From NCBI GenBank assembly GCA_029257335.1, contig JARIBV010000068.1, positions 55,998 through 119,997 on the forward strand: a stretch of 64,000 bases of DNA, given 5' to 3'. Position numbers and translations under genes: made by a program. A model generated the notes under the pieces. It ran no database searches. It was not told the origin of the DNA and saw nothing but the letters and a program-made list of their open reading frames with translations. Positions 39,721 through 48,636 of this stretch are shown here, piece after piece. Within the stretch, counting starts at the first letter, position 1. The number at the start of each line of letters is the position of its first letter. This DNA is from Faecousia sp. (lineage in GTDB: Bacteria; Bacillota; Clostridia; Oscillospirales; Oscillospiraceae).

Positions 39721-39931
39721 TGCAAATAAATTTCATGAATATACATTTTAATATACATAGCAGCTTGCATATCATGTTTGAAATTGTGAATAAACTAGAA
39801 TATATGCACATAATTTTCGGATTTTCCCGAATAATAATGTGTTATTATACAATTGACAACGAATAATATACGGTATATAATGCAACACATGATACAACCT
39901 CATTTACAGATGCTTTGAAGGAGAATGAAAA

Positions 39932-40780
39932 ATGAAAAAATATGTTGCAATGATGCTTGCAGTTCTTATGCTCTGCGGTCTGTTTGCCGGATGCGGCTCA
40001 TCCAATGACGGTCCTACCGTAAAAAAGGGGAAACTCACCGTAGCCACCAGCCCTGACTTTGCGCCCTTTGAGTTTTATTCTCTGGACGATGCCGGAAAGC
40101 CCACCCTGGCAGGCTTCGACATTGCACTGGCGCAGTATATTGCAGACTATATGGGTCTGGAGCTGGAAATCATCCCCATGGACTTTGACGGCACTCTCAG
40201 CGAGCTCACCAGCAAAAAGGTGGACCTGAGCATGGCCGGTTACTCCCCCGATCCTGCCCGAGAAAACAGCATGAGCTTCTCCGATGTATACTATACCTCC
40301 GGCCAGGCTTTCCTCTGCACCAAGGAAAATGCCTCCAAATTCTCCACCATTGCAGATGCCAACAAGCCTGAGTATCAGCTGGGCGTGCAAATTGGTTCCA
40401 TACAGTATGGCCTGGCCCAGGAGAACACCCCGGAGGCTGACATTGTACAGCTGAGCAAGGTGACCGACATCATCGCCGAGGTCCTCTCCGGCAAGCTGGA
40501 CGGTGCGTTTGTAGAAACCGCCGTGGCAGAGACCTACATGAAAAACTATCCGGAACTGACCGTTGCTTTGGATGTTTCCTATGAAAAGGACGGATATGTG
40601 ATCGGCGTTTCCAAGGGAAACGAGGCGCTTCTTGCCTCTGTAAACGAAGCCATTGCAAAGGCAAAGGAAGATGGCTCTCTTGCAAAATTCATTGAAGAGG
40701 CCAATGTGCAGGCGGCCTCCAATACCTTTGAAGGGCTCTTGGATGCACAGGGCGGCGTTCCTACCGAGGCCAACAACTAA
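39932..40780 (+). CDS. polar amino-acid ABC transporter substrate-binding lipoprotein
   Basis: Lipobox CGLFAGCGSS; LTVATSPDFAPFEFYS...GFDIALAQYIADYMG SBP_bac_3. Confidence 0.93.
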   Translation: MKKYVAMMLAVLMLCGLFAGCGSSNDGPTVKKGKLTVATSPDFAPFEFYSLDDAGKPTLAGFDIALAQYIADYMGLELEIIPMDFDGTLSELTSKKVDLSMAGYSPDPARENSMSFSDVYYTSGQAFLCTKENASKFSTIADANKPEYQLGVQIGSIQYGLAQENTPEADIVQLSKVTDIIAEVLSGKLDGAFVETAVAETYMKNYPELTVALDVSYEKDGYVIGVSKGNEALLASVNEAIAKAKEDGSLAKFIEEANVQAASNTFEGLLDAQGGVPTEANN

Positions 40781-40794
40781 ATCAGAAACAATCT

Positions 40795-40830
40795 GGATTC
40801 CCCCGGAGGCTGGCCTTCGGGGGGAATCCC
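40795..40830 (+). promoter_or_regulatory. intercistronic hairpin between SBP and permease genes
   Basis: GGATTCCCCCGGAGG...CCTTCGGGGGGAATCC, long stem immediately upstream of the permease RBS. Confidence 0.6.
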
Positions 40831-40847
40831 ATGAAAGGAGCTATTTT

Positions 40848-41546
40848 GTGATCAGTCTACACGGTTTTCAGGCAACTTTTCAGTACCTTGAGCTGTTCAT
40901 CCAGGGACTGGTTTGTACCTTGTCCCTGTCCGTATTCACGGTACTGTTTGGTTTCATTTTGGCGCTGGCTCTGGCTCTGATGCGGATGAGCAGGATCAAG
41001 CCCATTCGTTTTCTCGCTGCTGCCTATGTGGAGGTATTCCGCGCCACCCCCATTATGGTCCAGCTGTTTCTGGTCTATTATGTTTTGCTGGCCGGTGTCA
41101 GCCTCCCCTCTTTCAAGCTTTTTGGATTCATTCGCTTCGAGCGCTTTGTTCCCGGTGTCATTGCTCTGTCCCTCAATTCCGGCGCCTATCTGTCAGAAAT
41201 CATCCGTTCCGGTATTCAGAGTGTTGACCAGGGCCAGACCGAGGCTGCCCGCAGTCTTGGGATGAGCCAGCGGCAGAATCTGGTTGAAGTGGTCATCCCC
41301 CAAGCCATCAAAAACATTCTGCCCGCCATTGCAAACGAGTTTGTGACCATCATCAAGGAATCTTCCATCTGCTGGACCATTGGCGTGCAGGAAATCATGT
41401 TTGCTGTAACCACGGTAAAAACTGCCACCTATTCCATCGGCGAGCCCTTGATCGTGGCTGCCTGTGTATACTTCTGCCTCACCTTCCCCACCAGCAAACT
41501 GATCGAACATTTTGAAAGGAAGATGCGCCGTGGCGACAAAAGATAA
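40848..41546 (+). CDS. polar amino-acid ABC transporter permease
   Basis: GTG start after [28 protein letters not shown]...[29 protein letters not shown]. Confidence 0.92.
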   Translation: MISLHGFQATFQYLELFIQGLVCTLSLSVFTVLFGFILALALALMRMSRIKPIRFLAAAYVEVFRATPIMVQLFLVYYVLLAGVSLPSFKLFGFIRFERFVPGVIALSLNSGAYLSEIIRSGIQSVDQGQTEAARSLGMSQRQNLVEVVIPQAIKNILPAIANEFVTIIKESSICWTIGVQEIMFAVTTVKTATYSIGEPLIVAACVYFCLTFPTSKLIEHFERKMRRGDKR

Positions 41547-42306
41547 CTGTATTCAGGTAAAGCACCTGAAAAAATATTACAACAAAGGGGCACTTCGTGC
41601 CCTGGACGATGTGTCCGTAGATATTCACACAGGCGATGTGATGGTGGTCATCGGACCCTCCGGCTCCGGAAAATCCACCCTGCTCAGAAGTCTGAATCTT
41701 CTGGAGGTTCCCACCCAGGGTGAGATCCTGTTTGACAGTGTGGACATTACAAAGAAAAAAGTCAGAAACGCCGACGGAAAGCTGGTCAAAGTAAATATTG
41801 ACCACCATCGGCAGAAAATGGGAATGGTCTTTCAGCACTTCAATCTCTTTCCCCATAAGACCATTTTGGAAAATATGACTTTGGCCCCCATCAAGGTGAA
41901 AGGAATGCCCAATGAGGAGGCCCAAAAAAAAGCACTGGCCCTTTTGGAGCGCGTAGGCCTTCAGGATCGAGCCAACGCCTATCCCATCCAGCTCTCCGGC
42001 GGTCAGAAGCAGAGAATCGCCATTGTAAGAGCTTTGATGATGGAGCCGGAGGTTCTGCTATTTGATGAGCCCACCTCCGCTCTGGACCCCGAAATGGTGG
42101 GAGAAGTTCTACAGGTCATGAAAGAGCTGGCGCAGCAGGGCATGACCATGGTGGTAGTCACCCACGAGATGGGGTTTGCAAAGGAAGTAGGAAATCGAGT
42201 CCTGTTCATGGCAGACGGAAAGCTTCTGGAGCAAGGGACCCCCGATGAGATTTTCAATCATCCAAAACATCCCAGACTTCAGGATTTCCTGTCCAAGGTC
42301 CTGTGA
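41530..42306 (+). CDS. polar amino-acid ABC transporter ATP-binding protein
   Basis: [59 protein letters not shown]. Confidence 0.95.
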   Translation: MATKDNCIQVKHLKKYYNKGALRALDDVSVDIHTGDVMVVIGPSGSGKSTLLRSLNLLEVPTQGEILFDSVDITKKKVRNADGKLVKVNIDHHRQKMGMVFQHFNLFPHKTILENMTLAPIKVKGMPNEEAQKKALALLERVGLQDRANAYPIQLSGGQKQRIAIVRALMMEPEVLLFDEPTSALDPEMVGEVLQVMKELAQQGMTMVVVTHEMGFAKEVGNRVLFMADGKLLEQGTPDEIFNHPKHPRLQDFLSKVL

Positions 42307-42312
42307 TGCCTA

Positions 42313-42360
42313 TAAAAATTCCCCCACAGAAGCCCGTCTTCCGTGGGGGAATTTTTTATT
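42313..42360. terminator. bidirectional terminator
   Basis: AAAAATTCCCCCAC...GTGGGGGAATTTTTT. Confidence 0.75.
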
Positions 42361-42459
42361 ATTCCACAGCCCCTGTGCCGGTTTGTGGAAAAAGGCGAGC
42401 AGAGTTTACAATCCGCTCGCCTTTTCTCATTTGCCCTCAGGGACAAATTCCGTTTTTTG

Positions 42460-43059
42460 TTAAATAAGCTGTCTGCCCTCCAGCGCACGCAGAAGCGTAA
42501 CTTCGTCGGCATACTCCAGCTGGCTGCCCACCGGGACACCATAGGCCAAACGAGTGACCTTGATTTCCATAGGCCGCAGAAGGCGGGACAGATACATGGC
42601 CGTGGCCTCCCCTTCTGTGTCGGGATTGGTGGCCATAATGACCTCCTTCACATCCCCCTGCGCCACCCGGTTTAGAAGCTCCCGGATTCGGATATCGTCA
42701 GGCCCCACATGATTCAGCGGCGAAATGACACCGTGCAGCACATGGTACACCCCACGATACTCTCTGGCCCGTTCCAAAGCCATAAGATCCCGGGGCTCCG
42801 CCACCACGCAGATAGTGCTTCTGTCCCGCTGGGGATCCGCACAGATGGGGCAAAGCTCCTGATCTGTGAGGTTTTGGCACACGGGGCAGGTTCTCACCTT
42901 CTGCCTTGCATCTACGATGGCCTGCGCAAAGTCCTGCGCCTCCTGCTCCGGGAGTCGAAGCACATGAAACGCCAGCCTCTGGGCTGTCTTGGTACCGATG
43001 CCGGGCAGCTTACCGAATTGCTCGCTGAGGCGCTCCAGCGCCGTGGGAAAACTCTGCAT
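42460..43059 (-). CDS. recR: recombination protein RecR
   Basis: LSEQFGKLPGIGTKTAQRLAFHVL; CPVCQNLTDQELCPIC; TOPRIM ICVVAEPRDLMALE. Confidence 0.96.
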   Translation of the reverse strand: MQSFPTALERLSEQFGKLPGIGTKTAQRLAFHVLRLPEQEAQDFAQAIVDARQKVRTCPVCQNLTDQELCPICADPQRDRSTICVVAEPRDLMALERAREYRGVYHVLHGVISPLNHVGPDDIRIRELLNRVAQGDVKEVIMATNPDTEGEATAMYLSRLLRPMEIKVTRLAYGVPVGSQLEYADEVTLLRALEGRQLI

Positions 43060-43062
43060 GAT

Positions 43063-43425
43063 TTAGAACAGACCTCCCAGATTGATTCCGCCGGTGAGCT
43101 TGGACATCGAGTTGGAAGCCTCATTTTCCGCGCTGCGCATGGCCTCGTTGATGGCGGCCATCACCATGTCCTGGAGCATCTCCACATCATCGGGGTCCAC
43201 TGCCTCGGGTTTAATGGTCAGGGACACCACCTCGTGAGAGCCGTTGACCTCAGCACGGACCATGCCGCCGCCGGAGGTAGCCGCATAAGTCTTGGTCTGG
43301 AGCTCCTGCTGCATCCGCATCATTTCCTGCTGCATCTTCTGGGCCTGCTTCAGCATAGCCGCCTGATTTAAGCCTCCCATGGGGCCCCCACGAAAACCGC
43401 CTTTAGCCATTGTATGTTCCTCCAA
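43063..43425 (-). CDS. YbaB/EbfC nucleoid-associated protein
   Basis: QAAMLKQAQKMQQEMMRMQQELQTKTY...; between dnaX and recR. Confidence 0.94.
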   Translation of the reverse strand: MEEHTMAKGGFRGGPMGGLNQAAMLKQAQKMQQEMMRMQQELQTKTYAATSGGGMVRAEVNGSHEVVSLTIKPEAVDPDDVEMLQDMVMAAINEAMRSAENEASNSMSKLTGGINLGGLF

Positions 43426-45048
43426 TTACTTGATTTTAATGACATCGCTGTGTTGTTTTCCAAAATTCAAAAGTTCCTGAAAGTGTTCACTGTTTCTGGG
43501 CTTTGCCTGCTGATCACTGGCCCAGGTTCTGATGGGGCGGCCCAAAAACTCCGTGGCAACCTTGCCCACCAGTTCCAGATTCTCCCGCTTGCTGATCAGC
43601 TCATAGACATATGTGCTGTTGCATCGCAGCTCCAGCCGGTCCCCCTGCAAGCAGCCCTGCACAAGTGCATCGGGTGTGGCTCCAAAATAGCCGCGCAGAA
43701 CAGGATTTTTGATTTCCTCATGGATTTTACTGACCAGATCCGGCCAGAATCCCACGGGGGATTCTTCCCGACTGCCCGGGAGTTCCTGGGGTTCTTCCTC
43801 CTGCGTCACAGGCGGCGCATCCTCATCTCCGGGCATAGGCGGGAATTCTTCTTCCCCGCCGGTCTCTTTGGGAGCCTCCCGGACCACACGGACGCCCTTT
43901 GCCACCGCACTTTCCAGCCTGGAAAGCCGGGCATTCAATGCCTCCGCATCCAGATTCAGTTCCGGCTGGCACAGCCGCAAAAGGCACAGCTCTCCATCCA
44001 TTCGAGTTTTGCCACCTCTTGTAAAGCCTGCGGCGGTGGCTTGTAGTTCCTTCATGATCCGCACCAGCTCCCCGGGAGAAAACCGATCCCGGAGGGCCAT
44101 GGCCTCCTGATCTGTGGCCACACCGGAGAGCATGGACAGGCCGGACTGCGGGGCTGTTTTCAGCACCAGAAGGTCCCTGGCCACGGCACACAGCTCGTCC
44201 AGCAGGGCCGCCACATCCTTGCCGTCCGCATAGAGCCTGTCATAAAGCTCCAGGGCTCCTTTGGTATCATGGGCAGCCAAATGGCTCATCATAAGAGCGG
44301 CTTTCTGCTCTCCCGCCAATCCCAGACACCGATACACCGCCTCTGCGGTAACCGGGCCCTGGGTTGCAGAGGCACACTGGTCCAAAAGGCTGACACCGTC
44401 TCTCAACGCACCGTCTGCCATACGGGCCAGAACCATGGCCGCCTGCGGCTCCAGGGTGATCTGCTCCTGTGCAGAAATATACTGAAGCCGATCAGCCACA
44501 TCCTCCGGGGAGATTCTTCGGAAAGAAAACCTCTGGCACCGGGATAAAATCGTGGCAGGAACCTTGTGCAGCTCCGTTGTTGCCAGAATAAAAATCAGAT
44601 GTTCCGGCGGCTCCTCAATGATTTTCAGCAGCGCATTAAACGCCGACAGAGACAGCATATGGACCTCGTCCACAATATACACCCGGTAGCGCACCTCAGA
44701 AGGGGAATACACCGCATCATCCCGCAGGTCTCTGATATTATCTACGCCGTTATTGGAGGCGGCATCGATTTCCAGCACATCCATGCAGGAGCCTTCATCA
44801 ATGGCCCGGCAGGCTGCACACTGGTTGCAGGGATTGCCGTCCCGGGGATTGAGACAGTTGACCGCCTTGGATAAAATTTTTGCACAGCTGGTCTTGCCGG
44901 TGCCCCGTGAGCCGGTAAACAGATAGGCGTGGCTCAGGTGACTGGTAACCAGCTGGGTTTTGAGGGTTCGGGTAACACCCTCCTGCCCCACGACCTCGTC
45001 GAAGGTCTGGGGACGATATTTTCGATATAAGGCCTGATACATCCGCAT
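43426..45048 (-). CDS. dnaX: DNA polymerase III subunit gamma/tau
   Basis: MRMYQALYRKYRPQTFDEVVGQEGVTRTLKTQLVTSHLSHAYLFTGSRGTGKTSCAKILSKAVNC; start set at 45048. Confidence 0.96.
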   Translation of the reverse strand: MRMYQALYRKYRPQTFDEVVGQEGVTRTLKTQLVTSHLSHAYLFTGSRGTGKTSCAKILSKAVNCLNPRDGNPCNQCAACRAIDEGSCMDVLEIDAASNNGVDNIRDLRDDAVYSPSEVRYRVYIVDEVHMLSLSAFNALLKIIEEPPEHLIFILATTELHKVPATILSRCQRFSFRRISPEDVADRLQYISAQEQITLEPQAAMVLARMADGALRDGVSLLDQCASATQGPVTAEAVYRCLGLAGEQKAALMMSHLAAHDTKGALELYDRLYADGKDVAALLDELCAVARDLLVLKTAPQSGLSMLSGVATDQEAMALRDRFSPGELVRIMKELQATAAGFTRGGKTRMDGELCLLRLCQPELNLDAEALNARLSRLESAVAKGVRVVREAPKETGGEEEFPPMPGDEDAPPVTQEEEPQELPGSREESPVGFWPDLVSKIHEEIKNPVLRGYFGATPDALVQGCLQGDRLELRCNSTYVYELISKRENLELVGKVATEFLGRPIRTWASDQQAKPRNSEHFQELLNFGKQHSDVIKIK

Positions 45049-45099
45049 AACCTCCATTCTCGAAAAGGTACAATAAGGCCGACTCATAACAAGATCGCA

Positions 45100-45370
45100 C
45101 ACCCACATTTGAAACAGCGCAACACCCGATACCGGCGCAGCCAGCTCGGAAACGGCAACCTCACGGCACACGAACAGATCCGCTTAATGCTGCTTGGTTC
45201 CCCACCTGACATGGTTCACGGGAGTCCGTTGCGTAAGACCGGTTCTTCAACGCCGCTTACGCCGGCCAGACGGTATTGCTGCTGATCCGGGTATGGGAAT
45301 TCATCCCTGCTGTAGCGGATTGCAGGTTACAGGGCACCGCTATCTCCCCGACTAGTGCGACCTTGTTATA
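45100..45370 (-). ncRNA. ffs: signal recognition particle RNA (long, Bacillus-type)
   Basis: Minus strand contains GGGGAGATAGCGGTGCCCTGTAACCTGCAATCCGCTACAGCAGGG (Alu domain) and GTGAACCATGTCAGGTGGGGAACCAAGCAGCATTAAGCGG (S-domain/helix 8); next to dnaX as in B. subtilis scr. Ends approximate. Confidence 0.93.
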
Positions 45371-45414
45371 AGCCGGCCGCTTGTAACAAGGGGTATTCGA
45401 TTAAAGCTCGAGGA

Positions 45415-45636
45415 TCAGTTCAGCTTCTCCTCAATGTAGTCAGCCAACTCACCGAAGGTGGTAATCTGCTGGCCTTCCAGATCCAGCTCCACGCCCAGCT
45501 CCGCCTCAAAATCAATGGTCATCTCTACAATATCCAGAGAGTCAACACCCAGACTTTCAAAGGTGGTATCCCGAGTGATCTCCTCAGCAGAAATCTCCAG
45601 CTGCCGGGAGGCATAGGAAACGATTTTCTCAAACAT
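45415..45636 (-). CDS. acpP: acyl carrier protein
   Basis: 73 aa with TFESLGVDSLDIVEMTIDFEAELGVEL phosphopantetheine DSL site. Confidence 0.96.
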   Translation of the reverse strand: MFEKIVSYASRQLEISAEEITRDTTFESLGVDSLDIVEMTIDFEAELGVELDLEGQQITTFGELADYIEEKLN

Positions 45637-45759
45637 ATTACTTATCCTCCAGAAAGAACGATCTTCCAGAAAGAAGCATTGCCTGCGTTCTAGAATTCAC
45701 GGGATATATTTTATTACATCTTTCCGTGTTTGTCAACGCCAAGTTTTCTTCCTTCTGCG

Positions 45760-46461
45760 TTACAGCGGTTTCTGTTTTATTTTTGTAAACCGTCTGGGAT
45801 ACTGTGCCGGGGTAGGCTTTACCTTCCGGATCACCAAAATGCTGTGTTCCGTGCCATCCACGCCAAAACCCGTCTGCTTTTCCAGCTTACCACCCAGGAT
45901 CGCAATGGCCTTTCCGGCTTCCTCCAGCTCTTCTCTGGCGGCAGCCCCCTTCATCGCCAGGAAGGCACCTCCCACCTTCACATAGGGAAGGCACAGCTCG
46001 CACAGGATGTTGAGCCGGGCCACAGCCCGGGACACCGCAAAATCGTACTGTTCCCGGCGAGTGGCCACAGCCTCCTCCGCTCTGGCCGTGAGGCACTCCA
46101 CTTCCAGATCCAGCGCGGGCAGGGTCTGGGCCAGCCAATCCATTCGCTTACCCAAAGAGTCCAGAAGGGTCAGTTTCATTGCAGGACATGCAATTTTCAA
46201 GGGAACACCGGGAAATCCGCCGCCGCAGCCCACATCAATGACCTTCTTCCCTGAGAGATCTCCCAGGGTCAGCAGGGTCAGGCTGTCTAAAAAATGGAGC
46301 TTGGCCACCTGGGCCGGGTCTGTAATGGCCGTCAGGTTCATGACCTGGTTTTTTTCCAGCAGTGCCTGCCCGAACCGGCACATGGTCTGCACCTGTTGCT
46401 GCTCCAGACGCAGGCCCAGCTCCGGCAGGCCTGCCTGTATCACTTCCATCATTTCCTGCAT
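45760..46461 (-). CDS. rsmG: 16S rRNA m7G527 methyltransferase
   Basis: NLTAITDPAQVAKLHFLDSL, VIDVGCGGGFPGVPLKIACP; start set at 46461. Confidence 0.94.
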   Translation of the reverse strand: MQEMMEVIQAGLPELGLRLEQQQVQTMCRFGQALLEKNQVMNLTAITDPAQVAKLHFLDSLTLLTLGDLSGKKVIDVGCGGGFPGVPLKIACPAMKLTLLDSLGKRMDWLAQTLPALDLEVECLTARAEEAVATRREQYDFAVSRAVARLNILCELCLPYVKVGGAFLAMKGAAAREELEEAGKAIAILGGKLEKQTGFGVDGTEHSILVIRKVKPTPAQYPRRFTKIKQKPL

Positions 46462-46462
46462 C

Positions 46463-47638
46463 TTATCCCTCCTTCGTTGTCTCGGTCGGCTCTGTGGATT
46501 CCGTTGTCTTGGCACCGAAGACATCGTCATAGTTCAGAGGGTTGAATTCTGTGGGAGGGGGTGTGGTGTCTACCACATACTGATCCTGATACCACGCTAC
46601 CAGAAGGTCTGTCACATGGCTGTAGGTCTTAACGCCCTCTTCCTGTCCATTGGATTGGAGGTAAGCGTTATTGACTGCATCCACAGCCTGCTGCGCCGTT
46701 CCATTTTGCTGCTCCTGCACCTGATTCAACCGCTCCACATCACGGCGAATGGTGTCGGAGGCATCCCGCCACACTTCGGACCAGGCCGCACGGTCGATCT
46801 CATACAGTCTATCTGCACAGAAGAGGAAAGCTTCCAAATTGCCGGAATACCGGAAGGTGGGGTCTTTGCTGAAATCGCAGGCCAGATAGGCTGCAAAGTT
46901 TGCCTCATCCTCTCGTGCAATGGCCAAAAGGTGGGCTATTTCGTGGCAGATATTAAAGGGGATCCGAGTAGGATACTGGTTCAGATTCACAGCTGCCTCA
47001 CCGGTGAGAGCCATAGCCACACCGTCAACGCCCATGTTGTGGAACTGATCCTTCCAGCCCAATTCTTTCACCGTAATTTTGGGGCCTGCAAAAACAGAGT
47101 ATTTCCACACCAGATTGGTATAGGCCTGATTGGCGATATCGTTCATTTGCTCCAGAGCCGGCAGGCGCAGATCCCCGTTTTCATCCCGTGCTGCCTCAGC
47201 AGAAACCGCCTCTGCCTGCTGCCGGTAAAATACCGCCGCTTCTTTCAATTCCTCCACGGAATAGGTCTCTTTCACCGGCATCTTCATGCTGTCTTCCAGG
47301 GGTTTGTTGTAGTAGTTGATCCCCCAAATGGCGGTAAACAGGAAGACTGCCACAGAAGCGGGAGCCAGGACCCACCCCAGCCAGCGCAGCAGGTTCTTCC
47401 GAAACAGCACCGCAAGTGCAAGACCCACCAGGCAGGCCAACAAATACAAAGCCAAAATAACCTGCCACAGGCAGAAGTCAAGTACCCCGGTTTTTGCCGC
47501 CATCAGCTCGATAAAGGTCTTGGAAGCAAACGGATACGCCATACCCACCAGAAGTCCAAAATGTTCCGCTGCGATTTTCAGGATAACTGTCAGCGCCAAA
47601 AATACGGCCGCCACAATAATGCCGCGCAGATTTTTCAT
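46463..47638 (-). CDS. DUF3810 domain membrane protein with zinc-metallopeptidase-like motif
   Basis: 391 aa; N-terminal TM segments and NICHEIAHLLAIAREDEANF (HExxH). Confidence 0.82.
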   Translation of the reverse strand: MKNLRGIIVAAVFLALTVILKIAAEHFGLLVGMAYPFASKTFIELMAAKTGVLDFCLWQVILALYLLACLVGLALAVLFRKNLLRWLGWVLAPASVAVFLFTAIWGINYYNKPLEDSMKMPVKETYSVEELKEAAVFYRQQAEAVSAEAARDENGDLRLPALEQMNDIANQAYTNLVWKYSVFAGPKITVKELGWKDQFHNMGVDGVAMALTGEAAVNLNQYPTRIPFNICHEIAHLLAIAREDEANFAAYLACDFSKDPTFRYSGNLEAFLFCADRLYEIDRAAWSEVWRDASDTIRRDVERLNQVQEQQNGTAQQAVDAVNNAYLQSNGQEEGVKTYSHVTDLLVAWYQDQYVVDTTPPPTEFNPLNYDDVFGAKTTESTEPTETTKEG

Positions 47639-47808
47639 AAAAGCGACCTCCTTGCTTTTCTATAGATTCCAAAAGGTTCCATCATCCAGACAAAGGAACC
47701 CATTAAACCATAGTATACCACACATGGAAGAAAAAGTCTCCCCCAAAATTTTGAATTTTCCAAAAACAACCGTCCCTTTTCTTGCGCAATCCCCGGCCAT
47801 AAAAAGGA

Positions 47809-47842
47809 AAAAACTGCCTCGCCTCAAGGCAAGACAGTTTTC
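47809..47842. terminator. terminator-like hairpin
   Basis: AAAACTGCCTCGCCTCAAGGCAAGACAGTTTT imperfect palindrome. Confidence 0.55.
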
Positions 47843-47850
47843 CCTATCAT

Positions 47851-48564
47851 TCAAGTTTTGTCAATCAGCTCCATGATTACAGCCCCGGCCAGTTCAAGCC
47901 CTGCCACACTGGGGACCCAGGACACCGAAGCCGGAATGCTTCTGCGACCCGGTGGCGGCGCTTCCAGACTCTCCGGGGTAAGCGCCGGTTCCGTACTGAA
48001 CAGGACCTTATGATGCAGGATGCCGCGCTCCTTCAATTCCTTTCGCACCACCCGTGCCAGAGGGCAGAAGCTGGTCTTGGAGATATCCGTGATCTGAAAT
48101 TTCGTGGGATTCAGCTTATTTCCCGTGCCCAGAGCACTGATGATGGGAATCTCCAGCCGGTGGGCATTTTCAATCAGGCTCAGCTTGCAGGACACCAAAT
48201 CGATGGCATCCACAATATAGTCATATTTTACATCAAAAAAGCGGTTTTTGTTCTCTTCTGTATACCGTTCCGCCAGAGCCCGCACCTGGCATTGAGGGTT
48301 GATATCCAGAACACGCTCCGCCATAACCCGGGCTTTGTACTTTCCCACCGTGGAGTGCATCGCACAAAGCTGCCGGTTGATGTTGGTAAGGCCCACCGTA
48401 TCATCGTCCACCAGAGTGAGAGCCCCCACCCCGGCCCGGGCCAGGGCCTCTGCGGTATAGCTTCCTACGCCGCCAATGCCAAAGACTGCCACATGGCTTT
48501 GCTTCAGCCGTTCCAGAGCCTTGGCTCCCAGCGCCATTTCCTCTCTCAAAAACGGATGCTCCAT
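47851..48564 (-). CDS. tcdA: tRNA threonylcarbamoyladenosine dehydratase (ThiF/MoeB/TcdA family)
   Basis: VAVFGIGGVGSYTAEALARAGVGALTLVDDDTVGLTNINRQLCAMHSTVGKYKARVMAERV. Confidence 0.9.
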   Translation of the reverse strand: MEHPFLREEMALGAKALERLKQSHVAVFGIGGVGSYTAEALARAGVGALTLVDDDTVGLTNINRQLCAMHSTVGKYKARVMAERVLDINPQCQVRALAERYTEENKNRFFDVKYDYIVDAIDLVSCKLSLIENAHRLEIPIISALGTGNKLNPTKFQITDISKTSFCPLARVVRKELKERGILHHKVLFSTEPALTPESLEAPPPGRRSIPASVSWVPSVAGLELAGAVIMELIDKT

Positions 48565-48588
48565 TGTATTCTCCTTTCAGTTAAAAAA

Positions 48589-48612
48589 GAGGGCTGCTTT
48601 GCAGCAGCCCTC
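48589..48612 (-). terminator. terminator downstream of the parvulin gene
   Basis: GAGGGCTGCTTTGCAGCAGCCCTC with T-run on the minus strand. Confidence 0.7.
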
Positions 48613-48636
48613 CTCGGGATGTTCGTAACCGGAATC

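Noticed and set aside
43426-45171. Longer N-terminal start for dnaX (45171)
   Set aside because: The extra residues are translated from the SRP RNA gene; canonical MRMYQALYRKYRP start at 45048 preferred.
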